Source: Campylobacter sp.
GTDB lineage: Bacteria; Campylobacterota; Campylobacteria; Campylobacterales; Campylobacteraceae
NCBI RefSeq assembly: GCF_019423325.1
Contig: NZ_JAHZBQ010000004.1
Location: forward strand, 37,673-101,672
Length of the DNA: 64,000 bases
Direction of reading: 5' to 3'
This document shows, piece after piece, positions 53,898-63,771 of this stretch. The position numbers and the translations under genes were made by a program. How positions within the stretch are numbered: position 1 is the first letter of the stretch; every line of letters starts with the position of its first letter. The notes beneath the pieces were generated by a model. The model saw only the letters and a list, made by a program, of their open reading frames with translations, was not told where the DNA came from and searched no databases.

Positions 53898-55355
53898 ATG
53901 TATGAAGATTTTACGCAAGAGCCAAAGGATGAGCGCGCGCAAAAGAAGCGCAAAGCTAGGGCGCGCAAGGTAGAAGCAGATCGTAAGTCGGCGCGAGACG
54001 CGCCTCGGGGCATGCCGCTTTGGCGCAAGATCGTGCTTGGCGCGATATTTGTATTCGCGGCTTTTAGCGTGCTTATTCTGGCGGCTGTTATAAATTCCAG
54101 CGACGACTACTCGCCGCGGGACGATGAGCAGATCAAATACAGCGATTTTTATAAAAAAGGAGATGAAATTTACGCCCTCGTGGTGGGCGCGGGCTATTTT
54201 GCGATACCGAGCGCGGATGCGGCGAGCTTTCGGGTTTTGGATTTCGGCTCCGGCTACCGCTCCAACGTTGCGGCGGATAAAAACGCCGTATATTGCGGAA
54301 ATATCGCGATGAGCGAGCTAGAGCCCGCGCGCACGAAAGCTGTAGCGTTCGGATACGTAAGCGACGGACGGATCAGTTATTTTTGCGACGGCGAGGCGGT
54401 GCCCAACGACGCGCTGGGGGCGTTTAAGCTCACTTATGAAACCTTGGCGCATATTTTTTGGGATGCGCCCAAACCGCAAAGCTACCTCTATAAATTTAAA
54501 CGCATGGACGCCACGGATCTGCGCCAAATCGCGGGCGTATATTACGCTACAGAAGGCTCTCGCGCGTTTTATAAGGGAGAGGTTTTGCCGGACGCCGATG
54601 CCGCGAGCCTGCGCCAGATAGAGGGAAGCGATGGGCGTGCTAGCGACGTTTACGCCGCGGACGGCGCGAGCGTGTATTTTAAAAACCTGCGCCTTGACGC
54701 GCGCGATAACGGCGGGCATTACGATCTTTTTAAGCAGCGGTTGAGCTATTTTTTGTGGGATGCGAAAAGCGGCGATGTTTTTGCGAACGATTTAAAATTT
54801 GACCCAGCCACCGCGCCCTATGCTCCGCTAAATAGGCAGCTTGCGCACTCAAACCATCTACTTTTTGCCTCCCCTGGCGGCATCTACTATTTCGACGAGA
54901 ACGACGGAAAGCAAAAGCGCGCGGGAGGCAACCCCTTCGCAGGCGAGGTTCGCGCGCTTAGCGGCAGCGTATTTCAAAGCGGCGAGCGGATATATTTTTT
55001 AGAGCGCGCGGATGTTTGGGGCGGCGGTCGCAGCACTCGCAGGCTGGTCGCTCGCAAAAGTGGACTTTTCGCGCTCGAGCTGCCGCACGAGTGGCGCAGG
55101 GTCGGCGGCGTGCACGGCGGGCTATACGGCTGGGTCTATTCAAACGGCGGGCGATTTTTCTACTTCGACGATCTGGGCTCTTCGCAGCTGATAGATCGGT
55201 GCATTTATGAGATCAGGGATCTAGACTTGGTTGAAATTTTGCTTCAAAAAAGCAGCTTTGGCACGAGTAAAATTCGCGAGATGATAAAGAGCGGCGGGCT
55301 TGAGGCGGTGGACGGCGAGCTGCTTTTTGAGGTAAAGACGCGGGTGGAATTTTAG
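53898..55355 (+). CDS. DKNYY-like repeat protein with one membrane anchor
   Basis: 485 residues from the ATG after GAGGCAAAAG (a TTG four codons earlier is possible). A basic N-terminus, one membrane segment (about 46-66) and a large outward domain built of repeats such as VAADKNAVYCGNIAM, DVYAADGASVYFKNLRL and SNGGRFFYFDD, the DKNYY pattern. By family these are surface or periplasmic proteins of unknown function. Flanked by non-coding DNA on both sides; GC-rich relative to neighbours. Confidence 0.7.
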   Translation: MYEDFTQEPKDERAQKKRKARARKVEADRKSARDAPRGMPLWRKIVLGAIFVFAAFSVLILAAVINSSDDYSPRDDEQIKYSDFYKKGDEIYALVVGAGYFAIPSADAASFRVLDFGSGYRSNVAADKNAVYCGNIAMSELEPARTKAVAFGYVSDGRISYFCDGEAVPNDALGAFKLTYETLAHIFWDAPKPQSYLYKFKRMDATDLRQIAGVYYATEGSRAFYKGEVLPDADAASLRQIEGSDGRASDVYAADGASVYFKNLRLDARDNGGHYDLFKQRLSYFLWDAKSGDVFANDLKFDPATAPYAPLNRQLAHSNHLLFASPGGIYYFDENDGKQKRAGGNPFAGEVRALSGSVFQSGERIYFLERADVWGGGRSTRRLVARKSGLFALELPHEWRRVGGVHGGLYGWVYSNGGRFFYFDDLGSSQLIDRCIYEIRDLDLVEILLQKSSFGTSKIREMIKSGGLEAVDGELLFEVKTRVEF

Positions 55356-56536
55356 CCGCGATTTGGGTGCAGACGACGATTTCGTGCAGATCGGGTCGCT
55401 TCGGTTTTTGATTTTAGCTGCGATTTGGATGTAGAGTGCGTCGCTAAGCTTTAAAATTTGCCTTTATTCGGCATAAACTTTATGAAATTTAAAGCTACGG
55501 CACAAACTTTGGCGTAAGTTTAAAATTTCATCGCAAATCGCTTTAGGGCGGTCGTACAAAATTTATTTCACCGCACCGAGGCAGCTCGCGGAATATTTTG
55601 TATGTGATAAGCTCGGTGCAGCTCGGACGATAATTTTATACATCGCGACGAGCAGAGTTTAAATTGGTGCGCGTAGCTATGAGATTTGCATATTGTGGTG
55701 AGGCCGTACTAGAAATAGAGTGTGGGCGCGGCATTAAATTTTATGTATCTAAGCAAGTGGCGCGCGATGTGCGGAACGGGGGCGTGCGCACGATAATTTC
55801 GGCACGGCCAGGCGACAAATTCTAAATTCTAAGCGCTTTGAAATGCGGGCTCGAACCGCGCGGATAATGTGCGCTAAGCGACAGGTCATCGAATTTGGTG
55901 CACAGAAATTTAATCTATGATGACTTAAACTGCAGCTCTGTGGCGGCGACACGTCACGCGCATGGTGGAAATAATTTTATGAACGATTTGGGCTTATGAT
56001 CGAGCAAGGCTCTAAAATCTTGCTGCAAAATTTAGTTCTATGAGCGATTCAACTTTCTAAAGGTTGGTTTCTTTACTGGGCTTCGCATGGCAAAATTTTA
56101 GTTCTATGAGAGATTTAACCGAGCTAGGCGAAAGAATTTTGCGTTGCAAGCGCCTTTGCCTCTAGTCGGACGCTCGTCGCCGTTTATTGAGCACATTCAC
56201 CGCTTCGCGCTCGCAAGTATGTTGTTTTATATCGCAGATGCGGCACCTATCGTTTAAATCACATCGCTTGAAATTTTATCCGCGAGTTCTATTTGCGCGG
56301 CGTTATTTTTAAAATTTTTTGCATATTTCGTTTGTGCTGTGTTATAGTAAATCTATCACGGCATATTTGCACGCATCGCGTCGTTTGCGTGTGCGCCTTT
56401 CACGTTTTGCGCGACATTTGGTTTTTTATGTCGCAGCGCGATAGTGCCGCATAAATTTATATTTTGCGGCGCCACCTTCTCTGTATAGCGCGCCGTTTTG
56501 CAAACTCGCGAGCTTTAAGTGAAGCAAAATAAAGCG
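55356..56536. other. 1.18-kb non-coding region
   Basis: Longest gene-free stretch in the window. No supported frame on either strand. It contains imperfect repeats, notably CAAAATTTAGTTCTATGAG at 56025-56044 and CAAAATTTTAGTTCTATGAG at 56091-56110. It may be a decayed gene region: vestigial codon-like bias remains in places but frames are heavily interrupted. Confidence 0.45.
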
Positions 56537-57568
56537 CTATTTTATAAATCCGCTTGCCACTACGCGGTCGCGCTCGTCGTAAAAAACCGCGAGCTGAGCC
56601 GGAGCGATGCCCGCTGCGGGCATGGACAGCACGGCATGTACGCCGCCGTCCTCACGCGGCGAAATTTTAACGGGGAGCTTGGCGCTGCGGTAGCGGATCT
56701 TAACGCCGAGACCAGGCATATTTAAAATTTCATCCCTGCTTAAAAAGGCGTTGAAATTTTCGGTGTCGAACTCGTAGGTCGCCAGCTCGTCCTTGCCGCC
56801 CACGACGATCTCGTTTTTGTGTGGGTCGATGCTTAGCACGAAGTGCGGCTCATGCGCGCCGTGCACCGTAAAACCGCGGCGCTTGCCGATCGTGTAGTGC
56901 ATATAGCCCTCGTGAGTACCGATAGCGTTGCCCGCACGGTCGCGCACGATGCCGGGCATTTTGGTGCCCGTATGACGGTTCAAAACGTCGATGTAGGTGG
57001 TGTCCACAAAGCAGATCTCGCTGCTTTCGCTCGCAGAAGCGATCTGCGAAAGCTCCGCATATGCGCGCGCGGCCTCTTTGACGTCCTTTTTATACATCCC
57101 TCCAAGCGGAAAGAGCATAAACTCAAGCGCGGCAGGATCGATGTTTGCTAAAAAATAGCTCTGATCTTTGCTAAGATCTACAGCGGCTTTTAAAAGCCCG
57201 TCCTCGATACGGACGTAATGCCCCGTAGCTAGGCGCTCAAAGCCCTGCTCGCGCGCAAATTCCAAGAGCTTGCCGAGCTTTATGCGGCGGTTACACAGCG
57301 CGCACGGATTCGGCGTAAGACCGCCGATATAGGCCTGCACGAAGGGCTCGTAAACGTCGCGATTAAAATCCTCCTGCAGATCCAAAATGTGGATTTTTAT
57401 ACCCAAAAACTCGCCAACCTTGCGGACTTTGGCGATGTTTGCCTCGTGATAGCCGGGCTTTGCGTGCAACTTCATATAGCAGCCCTGCACCTCGTGGCCC
57501 GCGTCCTGCAGCAGCTTCGCGCACATCGAGCTATCCACGCCGCCGCTCATCGCGACTAAAATTTTCAT
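56537..57568 (-). CDS. mnmA: tRNA-specific 2-thiouridylase MnmA
   Basis: 343 residues with the PP-loop [15 protein letters not shown] at 6-20, the first catalytic Cys in [13 protein letters not shown] near 88, and the second in [14 protein letters not shown] near 188. It thiolates U34 of Lys, Glu and Gln tRNAs. Length is usual. It overlaps the LOG gene by 4 bp and is the last gene of a run starting at aroQ. Confidence 0.95.
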   Translation of the reverse strand: MKILVAMSGGVDSSMCAKLLQDAGHEVQGCYMKLHAKPGYHEANIAKVRKVGEFLGIKIHILDLQEDFNRDVYEPFVQAYIGGLTPNPCALCNRRIKLGKLLEFAREQGFERLATGHYVRIEDGLLKAAVDLSKDQSYFLANIDPAALEFMLFPLGGMYKKDVKEAARAYAELSQIASASESSEICFVDTTYIDVLNRHTGTKMPGIVRDRAGNAIGTHEGYMHYTIGKRRGFTVHGAHEPHFVLSIDPHKNEIVVGGKDELATYEFDTENFNAFLSRDEILNMPGLGVKIRYRSAKLPVKISPREDGGVHAVLSMPAAGIAPAQLAVFYDERDRVVASGFIK

Positions 57569-58170
57569 TCGTTCTCCTTACGTCGCACATCCGTCAAAAT
57601 TTCATCCACGCTGTCGCAGAGTTTGAAATTTTGCAGATCGCTTTCGTTTATCGCGCCCGATTTTAGCAGCGAAGTGCGGAAAAACTCCATTAGCGGTGCG
57701 TAGAATTCCTCGTCGTAAAGATAGATCCGTGCGCGTTTAAAGCCCGTCTGCACCAGCACTAAAATTTCAAAAAACTCATCCAGCGTCCCAAAGCCGCCCG
57801 GAAAGATGACGAAAATTTCGCTGTTTTCGATGAGAGCGCCTTTGCGTGGTGCAAATGCTGAAAATTTCGCGCCCTGCGTCAAAAAGCCGTTGCTTTTTTG
57901 CTCAAACGGCAGCATGATGTTAAAGCCCACGCTGTGCGTCCTTGCCCTCGCAAATGCGCCTCGGTTGGCGCCTTGCATAATGCCGCCACCACCTCCGGTG
58001 ATGATCGAATATCCTAAATCGGCGAGCCCTTCGCAGAGCTTTTGCGCGTCTTTTACGTAGCGATTATCTTCGCTAAAACGTGCCGAACCGAAGATTGTGG
58101 CGCTTTTGCCCACGTTTTTGAGATTGTCGCGGGCGATTTTGATGTCTTTTAAAATTTCTTTTAATTGCAT
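57565..58170 (-). CDS. LOG-family nucleotide phosphoribohydrolase-like protein
   Basis: 201 residues with both LOG signatures: [14 protein letters not shown] near 59 and [12 protein letters not shown] near 124. LOG enzymes release the base from nucleoside monophosphates (cytokinin activation in plants); the bacterial role is not settled, and old lysine decarboxylase labels are wrong. ATG overlap with mnmA indicates one transcript. Confidence 0.88.
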   Translation of the reverse strand: MQLKEILKDIKIARDNLKNVGKSATIFGSARFSEDNRYVKDAQKLCEGLADLGYSIITGGGGGIMQGANRGAFARARTHSVGFNIMLPFEQKSNGFLTQGAKFSAFAPRKGALIENSEIFVIFPGGFGTLDEFFEILVLVQTGFKRARIYLYDEEFYAPLMEFFRTSLLKSGAINESDLQNFKLCDSVDEILTDVRRKENE

Positions 58171-58285
58171 GATTAATCTATCTTTTATGTATATTATTTA
58201 AAATTTTAGTTTTAAGAATAGCATTAAATTTTTAAAATTCCGTTTAAAATAGTAGAATTTACGTGATTTAAAATCTTATCGTAAA

Positions 58286-59485
58286 TCATACTAGGTTGCT
58301 AAGTTTTCGTAAGAATCCGCCGACGCCGCGGTAAGCACTCATATCGATCGGCCCGCAGCCCTGCTTGCTTAAAAATCGCGAGACACTCTGTCTAAGCGCG
58401 ATGGTAGCGGGCGAAAACGGATAGTGTGAGTTAAAAAGCGCGCGATTTTGTGAGCAGACGGCTACTTGTTTGCAAAACGGCACAAAGCCTAGCAATTTAA
58501 AGCCCAGTTCGCTTATATTGCGGTGCGCGACCGACTTTAGATTTTCGTAAATCATCACGGCATCATCCTCGCTCGCGGTGAAATTTAGCAAAAACAAAAC
58601 CTCTTTTTTGCTCGCTCCAAGCGTCTTTAAAAGCGCGTAGGTGTTGTTGATCGAGCAGGGTTCGTTCGCGCACAGCACGATATTTTCGTCGCCGATGCTC
58701 AAAAAATCTCCAAGATACTCAAGCCCCGCATCGATCAAAATAAAATCGAAGATTCCCGCCTCTTTTAGCTCGCTTGCGAAGCGAGCGGGGCTTTCGTGAG
58801 CCTTTGCGTTTGCGAAATTTCCGGCTTCTTCGGGATTTGATGAACGGGCGGAATTTTTCATTTCATCTTTACTTGCGGAATTTTGAGAATTCTCGTCAGG
58901 GATTGAATTTTGCTTGGTGAAATCATCGCTTTTAAAATTCTCTAGGCTTTCTGATTCTGTAAAATTCCATCCATCTTCGCAATTTTGCGGCTTTTTGGCT
59001 GCACAATTCGTAGAATTTTTTGCAGCGTTTGCTATTGAATTTGAAGCGGCGAAATTTTCTGAGTTGTTTTTGCCATCAAAGCTCGTGAGTTTTTTCGCGT
59101 AATTGTACGAGCCGCCACTTTCATCGCCTCCCCGATTTTGTGTGCTATCCGTAGAATTTTGCATGACGCAATAGTCCGCGCTAGAGCTTGCGTTTTTGAT
59201 AGAATTTTGCGCCGCAGAATTCGCGCTATTTACAGAATTTTGTGAAGCAACCGCGGGCGAGACGAGCGTTAAATTTTGAGAAATTTTTACTGCGACAGCG
59301 CTTGGTAGCGAAATCCTCTTTCTTTGCAAAGCGTTTAAAATGATCTCTTGATTGTTTAAATTCGGCGCTTCTATGATCGCCGTGCGGTAGCCCTGCTCGC
59401 TTAGAATTTCGGCGAAATTTGCTGCAATCACGCTCTTGCCGACTCCGCCCTTGGCGCTTAAAAAATTTACGATTTTAGTTTGCAT
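58286..59485 (-). CDS. Orphan FlhG/MinD-like ParA ATPase with long N/S-rich insert
   Basis: 399 residues; FlhG is usually about 290. The Walker A region AKGGVGKSV is intact at 11-19, and FDFILIDAG near 246, CANEPCSINNTYALLKTL near 273 and the end NSHYPFSPATIALRQ resemble Campylobacter FlhG, which limits flagellar number with FlhF. The DxD motif after Walker A is EAP (39-41), so the hydrolysis Asp is missing. Residues about 80-232 are a low-complexity Asn/Ser-rich insert. FlhG normally follows flhF and folK; here folK is adjacent and flhF absent. The start overlaps folK by 19 bp with AGAGGACTGAT upstream. Possibly a remnant adapted to another positioning task. Confidence 0.7.
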   Translation of the reverse strand: MQTKIVNFLSAKGGVGKSVIAANFAEILSEQGYRTAIIEAPNLNNQEIILNALQRKRISLPSAVAVKISQNLTLVSPAVASQNSVNSANSAAQNSIKNASSSADYCVMQNSTDSTQNRGGDESGGSYNYAKKLTSFDGKNNSENFAASNSIANAAKNSTNCAAKKPQNCEDGWNFTESESLENFKSDDFTKQNSIPDENSQNSASKDEMKNSARSSNPEEAGNFANAKAHESPARFASELKEAGIFDFILIDAGLEYLGDFLSIGDENIVLCANEPCSINNTYALLKTLGASKKEVLFLLNFTASEDDAVMIYENLKSVAHRNISELGFKLLGFVPFCKQVAVCSQNRALFNSHYPFSPATIALRQSVSRFLSKQGCGPIDMSAYRGVGGFLRKLSNLV

Positions 59486-60018
59486 ATCAGTCCTCTTTTA
59501 AATTTCATCTCTCCAAGCGGCAAAATCACGCTTATGCGCTCGTTTGCTCCCGGATGCGGCAGAGCCAGCCTGCTGCTGGACCTTACTTTTGCGCTTGCGT
59601 ATAAAATATCCACGTCCAGCGTGCGCGGCGCGTTTTTAAAGCTTCGTTTGCGCCCAAATTTCAGCTCCGCGCGCTGCATAATCTTAAGCAGCGCAATCGG
59701 CGCTAGGGAGCTTTGCACTAGCATCACGGCGTTTAAAAAATTTTCCTGCCGCAAAAAGCCGAACGGCCTGTTTTTTAAGATCAAGGAATTTTGCGCTACA
59801 AAAAAGCGCGTGTCGCTTTGTAAAGTGCGATAAAATCGCTCGAAGCGTCGCCTGACATCCCCTAAATTCCCGCCGAGCCCGAGCAGGTATAAATTTTTAA
59901 AATTTCCGCGCTCGCGACGCCTTATCGGAAAAACGGCGCTTTTTACGACGCATAGCGCGTCCGCGCACTCGTAAAATCCATTTTTCTTAAGTCGCATGTT
60001 CACCCGAGCTACTCTCAT
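59467..60018 (-). CDS. folK: 2-amino-4-hydroxy-6-hydroxymethyldihydropteridine pyrophosphokinase
   Basis: 183 residues, slightly long for HPPK because of a basic N-terminus of about 40 residues. The HPPK core is clear: LLGLGGNLGD near 45, RTLDVDILY near 132 (metal-binding Asp pair) and LALPHPGANER near 150. It pyrophosphorylates the pterin intermediate of folate synthesis. ATGA overlap with pepP couples translation; the 3' end overlaps the FlhG-like gene. Confidence 0.92.
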   Translation of the reverse strand: MRVARVNMRLKKNGFYECADALCVVKSAVFPIRRRERGNFKNLYLLGLGGNLGDVRRRFERFYRTLQSDTRFFVAQNSLILKNRPFGFLRQENFLNAVMLVQSSLAPIALLKIMQRAELKFGRKRSFKNAPRTLDVDILYASAKVRSSSRLALPHPGANERISVILPLGEMKFKRGLICKLKS

Positions 60019-61040
60019 AAAATTTCAGCCCCGTTTTCGCGCACGACCACGACGTCCTCAATGCGCACGCCAAACTCGCCGGGCAAATAAATTCCAGGCT
60101 CCACGCTAAAGACCATGCCCTCTTTTAGCACGGTATCTCCGCGCTTTGAGATAAAGGGAAGCTCGTGGATATCGACTCCGACGCCGTGTCCCGTGCTGTG
60201 AAAAAACGCTTCGCCTAGACCCTGAGCGGCGATAAAATCCCTAGCCGCCGCGTCGATCTCGCGCGCCTTTTTGCCGGGCATAACCGCAGCGATCGCCAGA
60301 GCTTGCGCCTCTTTTACTATCTCGTAAATTTCTTGCCGCTTGGCGTTTTTAAAATTTTGCTCTTTGCCGAAGTTAAAATTTTCGTCAAAGCACGCCGTAC
60401 GCGTCCTATCGGAGCAGTAGCGGTTAAATTTAACCCCCGCGTCAAGCAGGAGCAAATCGCCCTGCCGTAGCCGCTTTTTACTCGGCAAAGCATGCGCCTT
60501 TGCGGCGTTTTCGTTGATCGCGACGATAGGCGAAAAGCTAAGCGCGAGCTCGCCCTTTTTCTTAAAGATGAGCTCGGCGTTAAAAAACAGCTCCTCTTCG
60601 CTCATCCCTTCGCCGCTAGAGCGCACGAACGCGGCAAATTCGTCAAATCTTTCAGCGCCAAGCTGCGCCGCGCGTTTTAAAATTTTTATCTCATCCTCTG
60701 ATTTTATTATGCGCGAAATTTGCGAAAAATTCGCCCGCGCCTTAAATTTTATCCCAAGGCCCTTGCTCAGCGCTTCCCACTCGCCCGCGCTAAAATCGTA
60801 CGGGTTATAGCCAAGCTCAGCAACGCCTGCCTTTCGTAAAAACAGCCGCGCGTCTTTTATCAAATTTCGCTCGACCTCGATCACCTCGGTGTCTTTGCAA
60901 AGCTCGCGCGCCTCGATGCTATAACGCGCATCGGTAAGGAAAAATTTGCGCCCCGCGAGACTTAAAAATATCGCGTTGTCGCAACTGTATCCGCACTCGT
61001 GGTAAACAGCGTTTTCGTCCTTTAGGATAAAATTTTTCAA
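60015..61040 (-). CDS. pepP: M24 metallopeptidase (Xaa-Pro aminopeptidase type)
   Basis: 341 residues if started at TTG 61040 (MKNFILKDENAVYHECGY), which avoids overlapping aroQ; an ATG 19 codons upstream inside aroQ is the alternative and gives a basic, atypical start. The creatinase-like N-domain is followed by the dimetal M24 domain: LLLLDAGVKFNRYCSDRTR near 195 (Asp ligands), FHSTGHGVGVDIHELP near 276 (His) and VFSVEPGIYLPGEFG near 310 (Glu). It removes N-terminal residues before proline. Part of the aroQ-pepP-folK run. Confidence 0.88.
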   Translation of the reverse strand: MKNFILKDENAVYHECGYSCDNAIFLSLAGRKFFLTDARYSIEARELCKDTEVIEVERNLIKDARLFLRKAGVAELGYNPYDFSAGEWEALSKGLGIKFKARANFSQISRIIKSEDEIKILKRAAQLGAERFDEFAAFVRSSGEGMSEEELFFNAELIFKKKGELALSFSPIVAINENAAKAHALPSKKRLRQGDLLLLDAGVKFNRYCSDRTRTACFDENFNFGKEQNFKNAKRQEIYEIVKEAQALAIAAVMPGKKAREIDAAARDFIAAQGLGEAFFHSTGHGVGVDIHELPFISKRGDTVLKEGMVFSVEPGIYLPGEFGVRIEDVVVVRENGAEIL

Positions 61041-61053
61041 ATTTAACCTAGTC

Positions 61054-61521
61054 CTACTCGGCTTTCTGCTCGGCTCTGGCTGCCTTGATCTGCTCAAAAA
61101 TTTGAATCATTCCGATCATCGCCAGATGGTATCCCACGGGGCCGAAACCGATGATCTGACCCGCTGTTACGGGCGCTATTAGACTTTTTTGTCTAAGCTC
61201 CTCTCTGCGAGCGATGTTTGAGATATGCACCTCGATCACAGGTAGGCTGACTGCGGCAAGCGCATCTCGGATGGCAAGCGAAGTGTGCGTGTAGGCGGCG
61301 GGATTGATGATGATGCCGTCGCAGGTGCCGAAGCACTCTTGGATCTTATCGATGATCTCGCCTTCGAAATTGCTCTGAAAAAACTCGATCTCGTTGCCGC
61401 TCTGATCGGCGACCGCCTTCATCTGCTTATGGATATCCTCCATCTTCATAACCCCGTAAATAGCGGGCTCGCGCATACCGAGCATATTGATATTCGGTCC
61501 TTGAATCACCATAATTTTCAT
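61054..61521 (-). CDS. aroQ: Type II 3-dehydroquinate dehydratase
   Basis: 155 residues with [15 protein letters not shown] at 9-23 (catalytic Tyr), [17 protein letters not shown] near 76 (Asn, His) and [19 protein letters not shown] near 99. It dehydrates 3-dehydroquinate in the shikimate pathway. Standard length. First gene of the minus-strand run aroQ-pepP-folK-flhG-like, and divergent from the amidohydrolase. Confidence 0.95.
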   Translation of the reverse strand: MKIMVIQGPNINMLGMREPAIYGVMKMEDIHKQMKAVADQSGNEIEFFQSNFEGEIIDKIQECFGTCDGIIINPAAYTHTSLAIRDALAAVSLPVIEVHISNIARREELRQKSLIAPVTAGQIIGFGPVGYHLAMIGMIQIFEQIKAARAEQKAE

Positions 61522-61693
61522 TTTTGCGTCCTTGTTTTGAAATTTAAGCGAAAATTATAACCAAAGCGAGCTTATTTTTTACTATGGCACTAAATTTGCC
61601 CGCTCAAGCCCGGTCGCTAAAATTTTATCTCTAAATTTAGCACGGAAGAGAATTTTATGCTAAAATCACGCGCTGTTTTAGATAAGGAAAACG

Positions 61694-62911
61694 ATGAGAA
61701 TTTTAAGGGCGAAGTGGATTCTTGTCTGCGATGAGAATTTTAAAATTTTAAAAGATGGCGCGATCGTCTTTGACGAGAAAATAATCGAGGTCTGCGCTTT
61801 TGAAAGCGCGGCGCGCAAATACCAGCAGGTCGAAATTTTGGACTTTAGCGGCGACATAGCGATGCCTGCGTTTATAAATCCGCACGTGCATTTGGAATTT
61901 AGCGCAAACAAAGGCACGCTGCGCTACGGCGATTTTTTGGAGTGGCTAGGTAGCGTCATCGCCTCAAGGCAGGAGCTGGACGCCGCAGCGCGCGGACGAT
62001 TGATCTTGGAGCAGATCGCCGCGATGATGCGAAGCGGCGTGGGTACGATCGGCGAAATTTCAAGCTTCGGCGGCGAGGCTGAAGCTTGCGCGAAAAGCGG
62101 CATTAGAACCGTGTTTTTCAATGAAATTTTAGGCGCGAGCAAGGACGCTGCGGCGGAGAATATTTTGAAATTTAAGCAGCGTTTTGAGCACTCAAAGGCG
62201 TTTGCGAGCTCGCTTTTCATCCCTGCCGTATCGGTACACTCGCCGTATTCGACGCACCCGCAGATTACAGAGTTTGCGACGAAGCTTGCCCGCGAAAACG
62301 GGCTTGCTATAAGCACGCATTTTATGGAGAGTGCTTACGAGCGGCAGTGGCTACGCGCGGGTCGCGGCAAATTTAAAGCCTGGCTTGCTAAATTTAATCC
62401 TGCGCCCGCGCCTTTTTACTCGCCGCAGAGCTTCGTGGCGCATTTTAGCGGGCTTCGCACGCTTTTTACGCATTGCGTTTGGGTGGATGATTTTAGCATC
62501 TTTGATCCGAAGCTTCACTCGATCACGCACTGCGCGCGCTCCAACCGTCTGCTTAGCAAAAAGCGGCTGAGCTTTAAAAAGTTGCTCGCAAGCGGGCTTA
62601 ATTACAACATCGCTACCGACGGGCTTAGCTCAAATTTTAGCCTAAGCTTTTTAGACGAGCTACGTGCAAATTTAATGATGCACGACGAGCTGGGTTTGGC
62701 AGAACTGGCGCGAGCGCTAATTTTAGGCGCTACGAGAAATGCGGCAGCCGCACTGGGATTAAGCTTAGGCGAGCTGAGAGCCGGTAAACTCGCCGACATC
62801 GCCGTTTTTGAAGGCATTGAGTGCGAGCAAAGCCAGCTGGCGCTACAGCTCATTTTACAGAGCAAAAACGCAAAATCACTTTTTATCGAAGGAATGAAAT
62901 GCAATTTCTAA
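61694..62911 (+). CDS. Amidohydrolase, probable aminodeoxyfutalosine deaminase
   Basis: 405 residues of the ATZ/TRZ-type amidohydrolase family. Metal motifs are FINPHVHLEF near 59 (HxH), STHFMES near 211, LFTHCVW near 259 and ATDGLSSN near 306 (Asp). In epsilonproteobacteria the homologue at this position, next to sppA and aroQ, is linked to futalosine-pathway menaquinone synthesis. That role is taken from family knowledge and synteny, not from specific residues. AAGGAAAACG precedes the ATG, and TAAAAT at 61661-61666 may be the -10. It overlaps sppA by 13 bp. Confidence 0.82.
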   Translation: MRILRAKWILVCDENFKILKDGAIVFDEKIIEVCAFESAARKYQQVEILDFSGDIAMPAFINPHVHLEFSANKGTLRYGDFLEWLGSVIASRQELDAAARGRLILEQIAAMMRSGVGTIGEISSFGGEAEACAKSGIRTVFFNEILGASKDAAAENILKFKQRFEHSKAFASSLFIPAVSVHSPYSTHPQITEFATKLARENGLAISTHFMESAYERQWLRAGRGKFKAWLAKFNPAPAPFYSPQSFVAHFSGLRTLFTHCVWVDDFSIFDPKLHSITHCARSNRLLSKKRLSFKKLLASGLNYNIATDGLSSNFSLSFLDELRANLMMHDELGLAELARALILGATRNAAAALGLSLGELRAGKLADIAVFEGIECEQSQLALQLILQSKNAKSLFIEGMKCNF

Positions 62912-63771
62912 AAAACATCTTTGCGCCGATCGGCGCCGTGCTTGGGTTTATCAACAAATACTTTAAATCCCTGATTTTCCTGCTTATTTTGTTTTTGATT
63001 TTTGCAGGCGGCGAAAGCGCGCAACAAAAGGGCGCGAATCTCGCTCAACTTTCGCTAAACGGCGCGATAATGGACGATAGCGAAATTTTAGAAAAGATCG
63101 AAACCCTGAAAAACGACGAGGCGATCAAAGGAGTGCTCCTGCTGATCGACAGTCCCGGCGGTGCGCTAAGCCCGAGCGTGGAAATTTCGCTGGCTATCAA
63201 GTCTCTAAACTCGCGCAAGCCGGTCGTCGCCTACGCCAAGGGCACGATGGCGAGCGGCAGCTACCTAGGCGGCGTGTGGGCGAGTAAAATTTACGCAAAT
63301 CCGGGCAGCTTCATCGGCTCCATTGGCGTGATCATGCAGGGCTTAGATGTGAGCGAAGCGGCAGCTAAATTAGGCTTTGCCGAACAGATCGTCAAAGCGG
63401 GCGAGCTCAAAGAAGCGGGAACGATGATGCGAAAATGGAGCGACGCGGAGCGCGCAAGCCTACAAGCTCTGGTGGATGAGAGCTATGAGCTATTTACGCG
63501 CGAGGTGGCGCAGGCGCGCTCGCTGGATCTTAGGAAGCGCGATACGTGGGCGAATGCGCGAGTATTTTTAGCTAGCGGCGCCAAAGGCGTCGGGCTTATC
63601 GACGAGGTGGGCTCTTTAGAGGACGCTAAAAGCGCGCTCGTAAAGGCTAGCGGCATAGCAGATCCGATCTGGCAGGAGCCTTCGGCGTATGAAAAGATGA
63701 TGGATAGGCTGGCAAATAAAAGCGAGAGCTTAGTGCGCGGGGCATTCGGCGCGAAGCTGATGGCGTATTAG
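62899..63771 (+). CDS. sppA: Signal peptide peptidase SppA, short form
   Basis: 290 residues from the ATG after GAAGGAATGAA. One N-terminal membrane segment (about 18-40) anchors a periplasmic S49 domain. VLLLIDSPGGALSPS near 83 and YAKGTMASGSYLGGVWAS near 111 hold the catalytic Ser region (S119), and the general-base Lys is expected in AGELKEAGTMMRKWSD near 172. It degrades leftover signal peptides. The start lies within the 3' end of the amidohydrolase gene, implying coupling. Confidence 0.92.
   Translation: MQFLKNIFAPIGAVLGFINKYFKSLIFLLILFLIFAGGESAQQKGANLAQLSLNGAIMDDSEILEKIETLKNDEAIKGVLLLIDSPGGALSPSVEISLAIKSLNSRKPVVAYAKGTMASGSYLGGVWASKIYANPGSFIGSIGVIMQGLDVSEAAAKLGFAEQIVKAGELKEAGTMMRKWSDAERASLQALVDESYELFTREVAQARSLDLRKRDTWANARVFLASGAKGVGLIDEVGSLEDAKSALVKASGIADPIWQEPSAYEKMMDRLANKSESLVRGAFGAKLMAY

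Noticed and set aside
55749..55952. 67-codon minus-strand frame in the long non-coding region
   Set aside because: Basic, Cys/Arg-rich peptide typical of chance frames in GC-rich DNA; no start signal.
58286..59485. CooC-type nickel ATPase for the CODH
   Set aside because: It is a ParA-fold ATPase, but its folK neighbour and C-terminal region fit FlhG, it lies over 50 kb from cooS, and the DxD motif is lost.
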